IMG/VR virus record: IMGVR_UViG_3300027668_000093
Span: 1-24,860 of that record
DNA from: a virus
Length of the DNA: 24,860 bases
Direction: 5' to 3' (one strand)
In this document: positions 16,001 through 19,495 of the stretch, piece after piece
How positions within the stretch are numbered: position 1 is the stretch's first letter
How the letters are laid out: each line of letters begins with the position of its first letter
Notes under the pieces: model-generated
What the model was told of the DNA's origin: nothing
Database searches by the model: none
The model's input: the letters and a program-made list of their open reading frames with translations, nothing else
Position numbers and translations under genes: made by a program

Positions 16001-18860
16001 TGTTGGAACTGGCAGTAAATTTAACTTTGATCTAAAATGGCCAATGGATAGAAAAACAACAAGCACAAGTGTTGTTGTTACTGGTGTTGAGCTATTAAGA
16101 AGTGAGTATGCATTTACTAATGTTAACGATGTTACTAAAGGATACACTAGAAGTGTTGGAAGAATAGCATTTACTACTCCGCCTAAATTAGGCTCAGCAA
16201 TAACTGTTACATATAACAAAGATATAAATTTGTTAGATGCACAAGATAGAATTAGTTTACTTTACAATCCTACTACAGGAATGGTAGGCAAAGACATTGC
16301 ACAGTTAATGGATGGTATTGATTACGGTGGCGTTGAGATTAAGAGTTTTGGATTTGAAGGAAGTTCCGGTTTTGATACTGAGCCTTTCTTTACAGAAACG
16401 TTTGATACTTATGATAACACATACGAGGATTTAGTATTCCAGCTAGACGGATCAACTGCTACATTAACTTGGGACACTCCGTTGTTAAGCGGAGTTACTT
16501 ATAACGTATATAAAAATAATGTGCGAATTGATGACGCTTATTACAATGATTCATCAATAGCAACTAATCCAAATGCTAAAATGCTTAGTATTATTGGAGA
16601 TGGCGTACTAACTTCGTTAAATTTACAAGACAACGGTGTATCATCAGTAAGTGACGATACGTTTATTATTAGAAAAACTACAAGTGACGGTAGCTTTAAG
16701 CCAGACACAACATCATACGACACACTGCTTGATGGCGGAACAACATTGTATGATACTGCTAAAGGTATTGATGCTTCGGAAATAGTTGTTGACGGCGACG
16801 GGTTTGTAACTCAGGCTAATAGCAAAGGTCCTGAGGAGTTAGTTCCTGGACAAATATTAGATACTTTAGACTTAAAAGTCGTCCATCGTCCAGTTGAAGG
16901 CGGCAGTACAATTTACAGTGATGTTCATTGGACAGACGGCACAACGGCTATATTCAAATTAGGCGGCCATCCAAACTCTGCAGATGCAGTATTTGTAAGA
17001 CTTGACAATGTTAAAGTTGCACCAAGTTTATATACAGTTGATTATGCAAATAACACAATTACATTTGCAACGGCTCCGACTACTAGACAACTGCTAAACA
17101 CTATTGTTATGGGAGAAGCTGGTCAGAAGATATTAGACATTAACACGTTTAACGGTGACGGCAGCACAATAGAATTTGTTACTAAAGTAGAATGGCAATC
17201 AGACATGACACACTTTGTTAATATTAACGGAGTACTACAAACGGTTACTATTTTCTCAGCAGGCGATGCCTATGGTGTAGATAAAGGATATACTGGAATT
17301 AGATTTAGTACTGCTCCTGCACTAGATGCAGTAATTGATTTTGGATTGTTCTATGCTACTGGTACAAACTTTAGCCAAGTTGCAAGTCAATCGTTTGTAG
17401 CAGACGGAAGTACTACACAGTATACACTAGCAACTGCTCCAATAGGAAGTAATCCTGTTGCAAATCAGACTATAGTTAAAGTTGACGGTAGTATTTTAAA
17501 TGCAGGATACAGTGACAGACATGTTATTAGTGCTAACGTACTACAATACCAATTACAAAATTGGCAGTTAGGATTAAACACAATCCGCGGTGAGGATATT
17601 GAAGTTTATTTAGACGGTATTAAATTAGTTAGAAATATCCAATACAAATGGGATTCGGCTAGTAACATAGTTAATATAACAGCTAACGTAGCTACTGCTG
17701 GACAAATACTTGATGTATTTTTAGTAGCAGATGGTGCATATGCATTTGGTTATGTTGGAGTTGATCCAGATGATAGTTCAACTAAGTTTATAGCAACACC
17801 GGGCGTAATATACTTTGACACTGCTCCTGCACTTGATGTAACTGTTGAAGTAACAACATTTAGTAACCATGACATATTAGACATTGAAAGAATCAAATAT
17901 AATGTTATTAGTCGTACTTCGATAGCAGAAGGAAATGTAGACTTCCAAGAGTATACTTTGTTAACTAATGGCTTTGTAAAATTACGCAAGGAAGTAAACG
18001 ATGCAAGATATGTTTGGGTAATATTAAACGGAACACAGTTAACACCGGCAGTAGATTATTATGTAACTGAAGATAAGATGCATATTAAGATAGTAAGCAC
18101 TATTAGTGCAAGTGATATTGTTGAGTTAATACACTTTACTGCTCCGCCGACTAGCCAAAAGTTTGGATTTAGGCAATTTAAGGATATGCTAAACCGTGTT
18201 CACTATAAGCGCATGGACGAAACGAATAAGTATATGTTGAGTCAACCACTTAATTGGTTTGATTTAAGAATTGAACTTTTGGATGCAAGTGGGTTACCGA
18301 CACCTAACAAGACTTCAAAAATACCAGGAGTGGTATTTATTAATGGTGAGAGAATTGAGTATTTTGTGAAACAAGGCAACACTTTGAGACAGTTACGCAG
18401 AGGAACGCTAGGAACAGGTGTTAACACCATCTATCCAGCTGGAACTTTAGCTATGGAGCAAAGCATTGGCCAAACAATTCCTTACAAAGACGAAACACTT
18501 ACTCAAATACTTACAGCAGACGGTACGTCTACTGCATATGAGTTAGATTTTATACCTAACAATATAAATGAATTTGAAGTATTTGTAGCAGGAAAGCGTT
18601 TAAGGAAGAACGCAATAACAATCTTTAACCCAACAGTTGACTTAGATAGTCCAGAGGGTGATGAAACTTCCGTAGCAGAGTTTAGTGTAGACGGTACTAC
18701 TAGTACATTAACGCTTACAACTGCTCCTTTAGAGAATCAAAAGATTATTATAATAAGAAAACTAGGTAAACTTTGGACAGACGTCGGAACTAGCCTTGCT
18801 AACCAAGAAAATGACATTGCACGGTTCCTTCGAGCGAAAGTTACGGAGCTAGTCAAATAA
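4092..18860 (+). CDS. Giant modular virion structural protein (4,922 aa)
   Basis: This intact ORF resembles the very large structural proteins that follow gp6 in marine T4-like phages, where T4 has genes 7-10. Recognisable conserved blocks include LLPRYFRTEANTKFLNATL (25-43), WNPNLDWDKLTNFREYYWLP (133-152), a NQQPLFELFDDYG block, PHTHPWEMLGF (1124-1134) with WW at 1139-1140, GYQKRQYLENIINDDVSQYK in the block at ~1743-1833, and PGVVFINGERIEYF (from 4745). Between these sit added modules: a cupredoxin-like domain (193-273), four CBM5/12-like modules, FG-GAP-like propeller blades (2098-2180 and 2735-3082), two Gly-rich repeats (3488-3568, 3860-3924), a weak FN3-like segment (~4117-4155) and beta-rich DGST repeats (~4350-4922). 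By eye I count only four cysteines. There is no signal peptide or membrane segment. The likely place is the baseplate periphery; a wedge (gp7-like) plus host-adhesion role is inference. Confidence 0.9.
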   Translation: MAYNNDQNEYPLPVNGKSNRKSAELLPRYFRTEANTKFLNATLDQLTKPGTAKKLNGYFGRKTANAYTPNDLYIGDISSQRETHQLEPALVSKDILNNVLFYKDYNDFRNQLDILGATVSNESLLNSQEYYAWNPNLDWDKLTNFREYYWLPSGPAPISIFGQNDDVTSTYTVTSVDNAGNKGYVFNGNLTQNPTLELYRGQTYMFDVSAPGLPFTIRTSRQIESDNEYAIGITNSGTDLGTVEFTVPLNAPERLYYVSETDVNTGGTLRIADIESNTSIDVVSDILGKKTYTTANGFSLMNGMKLKFEGTVIPKKYATNTWYVEGVGDKIVLIKDSDLVISQAYSADVEVLFDANDFDNLPYSTASSYAATKDYIVINRASSDKNAWSRNNRWFHKSVLEKTAELNGEVFDIDQSARAKRPVIEFIAGLKLFEFGTEAKTENVNLVDTFTKDAFSTISGADGYSIDGVDVTDGMRILFTADTDLLVNNNIYKVKFIKHNSTVAQIALVDETDTTPINNQVALITQGTNAGKQYYYNGTSWKLAQYKSSTNQQPLFELFDDYGISYSNATTYPVSNFAGNKIFSYKVGTGKNDVELGFPITYRALENVGDITFDFNLASEKFSYQLDNVPYNKTTEIGFCKTYTDIDSFTYCNGWTKAKTNTVQKVIRQYDVTTVTTDFAIDTYNNSGSLTDLTVAVQVNSAWRFDYTLVNVNGVMTVRFTTAIPAKSSVIIKTNSDTIKNANGYYEFPHAMEKNPQNDKLTSFTLGEVNDHVFSMIEDMPGFTGIFPGPSNLSNLGNVNSYGKKFLQYAGSSNISTYHVTDRDANIIKAIDHSRREYRKFKRSFMQAADTLGYDGPTKQHVDLVLKSVNKDKTNTHPYHFSDMIPFEGSKRLEFTVYDIENTFFSLSETFSLATLSSKAVLVYQNGIQLIHNKDYTFNTDGFVVISATKVKDDLIEIYEFGNTDGSYVPPTPSKLGLYPVFYPAIINDNTYLTTTKVIQGHDGSKTVAYDDYRDELLLELEKRIYNNIKVKYDTTRLDVNDFIPGIDRDTKFTKTQVDAGMMRDFVQWTESLGDVNYTDSSSFYTRDNSFTWNYSNMASWDGKAITGFWRSVYKQAFDTDRPHTHPWEMLGFTIMPTWWETTYGPAPYTSDNLVLWEDLQEGRVKATGVPIEIITKYKRSKLLTHIPVDEFGDLLSPQSAGFTSGFVSENIDASFKFGDEAPAETAWRRSGEYPFSLIKSWILNQPNKVIGLGFDTSRMKKSLSGQWIYTASNKAITPTDIVYPNIITDPAEVLTSGLINYVIEYLTSEATTDVASYKEQFKLVKNQLGIKLGSFTDKEKLKFILDSRTPFNKGNVFLPKENYNIFLNTSSPLTVASYSGVMIELAPSGYIVRGYNSTNPVFTYLDPRSTSTDPNINVGGVSETYLEWTGGQRYVVGSNVQYNNVFFRVKTNHTSTESFESANFQKLAELPMVGGATATYRKAFTTDKIDVPYGTLFKTVQEVVDFILGYGAYLESQGFTFNYYNPESQVVEDWKLSTKEFLYFTTQNWTAGTVLSISPSATKLEFKASYTTTDDLYNSFYNYSILNANGEKISENLTRLNREDSVFQMQLKDSSEGIYHVILPQVQVEHVAVLDNISDFKDVIYSPATGYRQERIKVLGYVAAGWDGSLNIPGFVFDQAEVTEWASWKDYAIGDVVKYKEFYYSALIEAVGTETFVATSWARLESKPTPKLMPNLDYRVNQFADFYDLDSDNFDAEQQKMAQHLTGYQKRQYLENIINDDVSQYKFYQGMIADKGTRNAIDKLFDSLASADKDSIDFYEEWAIKSAQYGASTGFEEIEYQLDESKFRLEPQPIELVDVVPTATTDLVYRVPHHDVFLKPANYETTRLPTKYLNNEYIKTVGYVTSDDVDRAVTTKAGILNFATTDIDKGAYVWVSTDNQSWDVLKHFNSNLVVNTITQEATTITLNCDKTVDVAIGDIIGLYNVDQIVGTDTVATAVEAFYTVTDVYNNKIEFVSDNNDWEKIGTLTNVNGIITKFTSQRVATLATANDLSTKDLQSLEIIWVDDDDSGKWRVIKNTPVYSQAQTIKSSLSLDSTQHNFGHSIAVNDSNTLLAVGIPNKGNGEVHIFKRSSDANNLVFDQTISAPITYVDVGTSQQFGESVSFSPDGKYLIIGSPYASNVKTAYKGTYVPGNNYNKNDIIKSGPNLFKAVSVIDGAVDAIPYTTFNSYPDLVSETDSTLLNLLQTGNYKLNSKTNTTHLLVRGPKEAYEGSKVGDSIVLKWNSNSNINTQGYDVAVEPFDGQFTPITGAFLTDTHAITAKVENVLHIANFQNLPGVGQTVNSAVASGIVAYVGDSDGAAIVYVSNVNGSFASTGQLSIGSIAVGDYTEDYVDPTAEVGGYWMITTPAYETAADSSNIFTDPGNGLVYQDIIKEGSGRSPNYYYNIQDNITAIGVKASLNDQVSFIESFTYEGDPNEVFAVQNSTKWAIRVPKVLSDTLSNTDQFYLFLDNHSGVVDLTNTAFTFGITNKQHTIYDMWDGYIDFVFDNFSTINQLPFEPAVGDTVRDASSGATAEVVFYKREFNDIRIYVKNVTGTWSLGDNWGQTADIIRSGSPDRTMGEIKATSLGSAVVGKILVINESTNFANVATTELLDKEYWIYDEITLQGIARGANVPSSNNNDWSQVNNIVASNATNASVSGLTEEGMISVYTINEVNQFDINSSYVMPERENHKHFGDEIQITQVDKLYKVAVASGGNDTQSNPGSIHFIKHGSFNTVGNTVETYNWQLDVNPLFRGVFNSTTFYKVGEIVNYLGTMYSANINIASGLAFVASNWTALTATTSHVGYIPSTPEQLVIGEGIYTPEGGIRDFARRFDQDKLGQVLITSTKIQGNDSTGSRAVNVYRQVNGQFTLSQTIEAPYLDVSTDTLTGYADTISISADGTMIAIGEPYNNSVATAQGKVYLYKLTGGTFVLSQTLYSHNNEVAEQFGSAVSFDGNQLAVTSLQGDIDTLTTYDTDTTYFDNKFTNFKNSMMDSGVVYVYERINETLVYAEEFIFDDYSSMAFGKNLLVSNNHVYASMPRMTDYNTYQGMVVDYRKVIGTTAWVTHRSPLDQVDLSNIKSAFLYNTKTNTLIADIDVIDPVQGRIPGIAEQELSFKTYYDPASFNIGNDSVVVDTLAGWTKQAVGKLWWDLSAVKYYNYYQNDITYQTNFWGELFPGTSIDVYEWVETEFLPSEWDTITDTEEGIATGISGLSKYGDTAYSEALVWDEVSATSRKTYYYWVLNKKTTPNVESRTMSAQAVQTLIKDPAGAGHKFVALMSKDRFALFNVANSMTDTDVALNIRYWTTANKNQNIHNEYQMISQGVASSKPNKDIERKWFDSLIGYDSKDRIIPDPALSVKTKYGIQDRPRQGMFVNRAEALKQIIERTNDILAKTIIVDEFNIIDLVKNDPVPSASTQLYDAVIDTYEDIAFLGIANKTVPTLTPTVVDGKLKQILITASGRGYIDSTYVSGTRKGPKITVTGIGTGAEVECTLNELGQISTVTIVNAGKGYDNSTVLTVRNFTVLVKSDINVSNKWSMYQLVAGKWIRNISQRFDTNLYWNYKDWYATGYNSFTSVVDLITASYQLDGIVNDIGDTVKIENVGSGGWLLLEKIKNEVDVDYTVNYKTVGKQNATIAFTESLYNVNTSKIGFDSNNYDTVFFDAQPVTETRIILETIRDHLFVDNLEVEYNNLFLASVRYAFSEQPNIDWAFKSSFVKAQHNLGKLAQRVTFKNDNLESYQTYINEVKPYKTKVREYVSSYNNTDLTQSTISDFDLPPKYSIADGKIKASSAKASDIAVYGERAVSSYPDKHWFDNVGYQITSVEIGNKGSAYNLPPVIRFEGGGGTGATAKAFLNNGKLSKIQVLTPGSGYISAPTIIVEGGLSNTGTIGNATAILGNGVVRGTKVSFKFDRVSGLPYITTLATTETFVGTGSKFNFDLKWPMDRKTTSTSVVVTGVELLRSEYAFTNVNDVTKGYTRSVGRIAFTTPPKLGSAITVTYNKDINLLDAQDRISLLYNPTTGMVGKDIAQLMDGIDYGGVEIKSFGFEGSSGFDTEPFFTETFDTYDNTYEDLVFQLDGSTATLTWDTPLLSGVTYNVYKNNVRIDDAYYNDSSIATNPNAKMLSIIGDGVLTSLNLQDNGVSSVSDDTFIIRKTTSDGSFKPDTTSYDTLLDGGTTLYDTAKGIDASEIVVDGDGFVTQANSKGPEELVPGQILDTLDLKVVHRPVEGGSTIYSDVHWTDGTTAIFKLGGHPNSADAVFVRLDNVKVAPSLYTVDYANNTITFATAPTTRQLLNTIVMGEAGQKILDINTFNGDGSTIEFVTKVEWQSDMTHFVNINGVLQTVTIFSAGDAYGVDKGYTGIRFSTAPALDAVIDFGLFYATGTNFSQVASQSFVADGSTTQYTLATAPIGSNPVANQTIVKVDGSILNAGYSDRHVISANVLQYQLQNWQLGLNTIRGEDIEVYLDGIKLVRNIQYKWDSASNIVNITANVATAGQILDVFLVADGAYAFGYVGVDPDDSSTKFIATPGVIYFDTAPALDVTVEVTTFSNHDILDIERIKYNVISRTSIAEGNVDFQEYTLLTNGFVKLRKEVNDARYVWVILNGTQLTPAVDYYVTEDKMHIKIVSTISASDIVELIHFTAPPTSQKFGFRQFKDMLNRVHYKRMDETNKYMLSQPLNWFDLRIELLDASGLPTPNKTSKIPGVVFINGERIEYFVKQGNTLRQLRRGTLGTGVNTIYPAGTLAMEQSIGQTIPYKDETLTQILTADGTSTAYELDFIPNNINEFEVFVAGKRLRKNAITIFNPTVDLDSPEGDETSVAEFSVDGTTSTLTLTTAPLENQKIIIIRKLGKLWTDVGTSLANQENDIARFLRAKVTELVK
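4668..4910 (+). other. Cupredoxin-like domain lacking metal ligands
   Basis: Residues 193-273 of the giant protein have the outline of the small cupredoxin-like domain seen in marine phage structural proteins: NPTLELYRGQTYMFDVS, then GLPFTIRT, GITNSGT, VEFTVPLNAPERLYY and a GGTLRI end. Family members as I know them carry GHPF and a C-x2-H-x2-MGG motif. Here the equivalent positions are Leu213, Ser259, Asp262 and Thr265, so no copper site is expected. The fold assignment is by pattern only. Confidence 0.6.
7336..7595 (+). other. Conserved Trp-rich block of giant protein
   Basis: Residues ~1082-1168 contain a dense series of aromatic residues and the motifs PHTHPWEMLGF and PTWWETTYGPAPYTSDN followed by LVLWEDL. 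I know this block as highly conserved in the giant structural proteins of marine T4-like phages, but no function is established to my knowledge. It separates two regions of accessory modules and may be part of the protein's structural core. Confidence 0.6.
8367..8507 (+). other. CBM5/12-like module 1
   Basis: Residues 1426-1472 follow the pattern W-x-GGQRYVVGSNVQYNN-x-FFRVKTNHTS ending in NFQKLAELP. This is the Trp, Tyr-x-x-Gly-x-x-Val, Tyr/Phe-Tyr/Phe outline of carbohydrate-binding module family 5/12, about 45 residues long. Sugar binding is inferred. Confidence 0.5.
9147..9278 (+). other. CBM5/12-like module 2
   Basis: Residues 1686-1729 read WASWKDYAIGDVVKYKEFYY followed by a TETF segment and TSWARLES. 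The paired Trp, YAIGDVV and terminal W-x-x-L are the clearest match among the four CBM5/12-like modules in this protein. It directly precedes the conserved block at ~1743. Confidence 0.6.
9319..9590 (+). other. Conserved helical block, possible gp7-like core
   Basis: Residues ~1743-1833 are charged and predicted helical by eye, with EQQKMAQHLTGYQKRQYLEN, then KFYQGMIADKGTRNAIDKLF and DFYEEWAIKSAQYG. The KGT...IDKLF pattern recalls the YSTKGIEASYKFLFKVLY segment near the C-terminal part of T4 gp7, which belongs to the wedge core. The resemblance is short, so the gp7 link is a hypothesis; conservation in marine T4-like giant proteins is known to me. Confidence 0.5.
10383..10637 (+). other. FG-GAP-like beta-propeller blades, first group
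   Basis: Two blades are visible at residues ~2098-2180: NFGHSIAVNDSNTLLAVGIP with GEVHIFKR, and QFGESVSFSPDGKYLIIGSP. This is the integrin-type FG-GAP pattern (FG-x-S-V-x-x-x-DG-x-x-L-x-x-G-x-P, then a VyxF strand). Calcium-binding DxDxDG loops typical of integrins are not evident. Confidence 0.6.
10647..10745 (+). other. CBM5/12-like module 3
   Basis: Residues 2186-2218 contain YKGTYVPGNNYNKNDIIKSG and NLFKAVS, matching the G-x-Y-x-x-G-x-x-Y-x-x-x-D-x-V core of a CBM5/12-like module. The N-terminal Trp is replaced by Tyr, so it is a weaker case. It sits immediately after the second propeller blade. Confidence 0.4.
12294..13335 (+). other. FG-GAP-like blades, second group, with CBM-like insert
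   Basis: Further blade-like repeats occur at residues ~2735-2775 (HFGDEIQI to GSIHFIKHG), ~2931-2967 (ISISADGTMIAIGEP and GKVYLYKL), ~2987-3009 (QFGSAVSFDGNQLAV) and ~3058-3082 (MAFGKNLLVSNNHVYAS). With the two blades some 550 residues upstream the count is about six, near the number needed for one propeller. If they are one propeller it is interrupted by a large insertion. Confidence 0.55.
12474..12611 (+). other. CBM5/12-like module 4
   Basis: Residues 2795-2840 read FRGVFNSTTFYKVGEIVNYL, then GTMYSANINI and SNWTALTA. The pattern G-x-(F/W)-x(4)-Y-x-x-G-x-x-V, Tyr and terminal SNW fits a CBM5/12-like module inserted between propeller-like blades. Confidence 0.55.
14553..14796 (+). repeat. 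Gly-rich GTGA repeat 1
   Basis: Residues 3488-3568 contain GRGYIDSTY, PKITVTGIGTGAEVE, LGQISTVTIVNAGKGYDNS. The pattern is GxGY...P.ItV.G.GTGA.a...G.I..v.i...GxGY. It is duplicated at 15669-15863. Confidence 0.65.
15669..15863 (+). repeat. Gly-rich GTGA repeat 2
   Basis: Residues 3860-3924 repeat the pattern of the copy at 14553: KGSAYNLPPVIRFEGGGGTG, ATAKAF, GKLSKIQVLTPGSGYISAPT. The two copies are about 370 residues apart and diverged in sequence. Such units are known to me from large marine phage and bacterial surface proteins and look like compact beta units of unknown ligand. Confidence 0.7.
17157..18800 (+). repeat. C-terminal beta-rich DGST repeats of giant protein
   Basis: From residue ~4356 to ~4900 the protein is a series of loosely related ~80-100 residue units that open with (A/G)DGST-x-x-(F/Y)-x-L, pass a strand like V-x-(V/L)-(D/N)G-x-x-L and often close with TAP or a related turn. 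Clear openings lie near residues 4356 (DGSTIEFV), 4438 (DGSTTQYTLATAP) and 4811 (DGTSTAYELD). A conserved segment, PGVVFINGERIEYF with LRRGTLGTG, interrupts them at 4745-4785. Similar units occur in phage fibre proteins; this end may project outward. Confidence 0.55.
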
Positions 18861-18864
18861 ATAC
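18856..18864 (+). promoter_or_regulatory. Candidate late promoter overlapping giant-gene stop
   Basis: AATAAATAC is identical to the site before gp6 and lies 21 bases upstream of the ATG at 18886. The TAA stop of the giant gene (18858-18860) is inside it. It would allow the small protein and the fibres to be transcribed independently of the 14.8-kb gene. Confidence 0.6.
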
Positions 18865-18885
18865 ACATAGCAGTGAGAGAACAAA

Positions 18886-19491
18886 ATGACAGACAAATTA
18901 AATGACACATCAGGAATAAAGGTACAGGGACACATTAAGATTAGTGACCCTGCTACTGGCGAAGTATATGTTGACAAGCGTAACGCAATTCATTATGAAA
19001 ACATGAGTCTTGCACTTGCGGAAAGTTTAGCAAATGCTGGCAAAGGAGCCATTTATGAAATGAGCTTTGGCAACGGAGGAACAAGTGTCGATCCAACAGG
19101 GATTATTACTTACTTAACTCCTAACTCAACAGGTACAAATGCTAGTTTGTATAATCAAACATTTACTAAAGTTGTAGATGATTTGAGTACAAACAACACA
19201 GATCCTGTTAGAAATAAATTAGAAACTAGACACGTAAGTGGTACTAACTACACAGACATAATTGTAACGTGTTTACTTGATTACGGCGAACCTTCCGGAC
19301 AAGATGCATTTGATACTGCTACAGATGCAACTAGTACATATGTGTTTGACGAGTTAGGGTTAAAGAGCTACGATCCTAGTACAACAGGTAAGTTAATTAC
19401 ACATGTAATTTTCCACCCAGTACAAAAATCATTAAACAGACTTATACAAATTGATTATACTGTAAGAGTCCAAAGTTTGTCAGGAGCATAA
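18886..19491 (+). CDS. Conserved small virion protein (201 aa)
   Basis: I do not know an assigned function for this protein. It resembles a small conserved protein found beside the fibre genes of marine T4-like phages, with an N-terminal signature KVQGHIKISDPATGEVYVDK (13-32) followed by RNAIHYENMSLALAESLAN and an IYEMSFGNGGTSVDPTG turn near residues 57-73. The C-terminal half alternates short strands (TDIIVTCLLDYGE, HVIFHPVQKS, LIQIDYTVRVQSL), suggesting a compact alpha/beta or beta protein. There is no membrane segment or catalytic motif. The start has a weak Shine-Dalgarno (GTGAGAG, 18873-18879). It is the first gene after a late promoter and ends 4 bases before a fibre gene, so a baseplate-periphery or fibre-attachment role is reasonable inference. 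It does not look like T4 gp8 or gp9. Confidence 0.85.
   Translation: MTDKLNDTSGIKVQGHIKISDPATGEVYVDKRNAIHYENMSLALAESLANAGKGAIYEMSFGNGGTSVDPTGIITYLTPNSTGTNASLYNQTFTKVVDDLSTNNTDPVRNKLETRHVSGTNYTDIIVTCLLDYGEPSGQDAFDTATDATSTYVFDELGLKSYDPSTTGKLITHVIFHPVQKSLNRLIQIDYTVRVQSLSGA
19482..19486 (+). promoter_or_regulatory. Shine-Dalgarno of first fibre gene
   Basis: AGGAG lies inside the last codons of the 201-aa gene, nine bases ahead of the ATG at 19496. It supports this start and translational coupling across the 4-base gap. Confidence 0.7.
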
Positions 19492-19495
19492 TTAG

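Noticed and set aside
4092-18860. Giant ORF as a result of fused genes by sequencing error
   Set aside because: The frame is continuous, conserved blocks occur in the order known from marine T4-like giant proteins, and no internal start with a strong ribosome site stood out.
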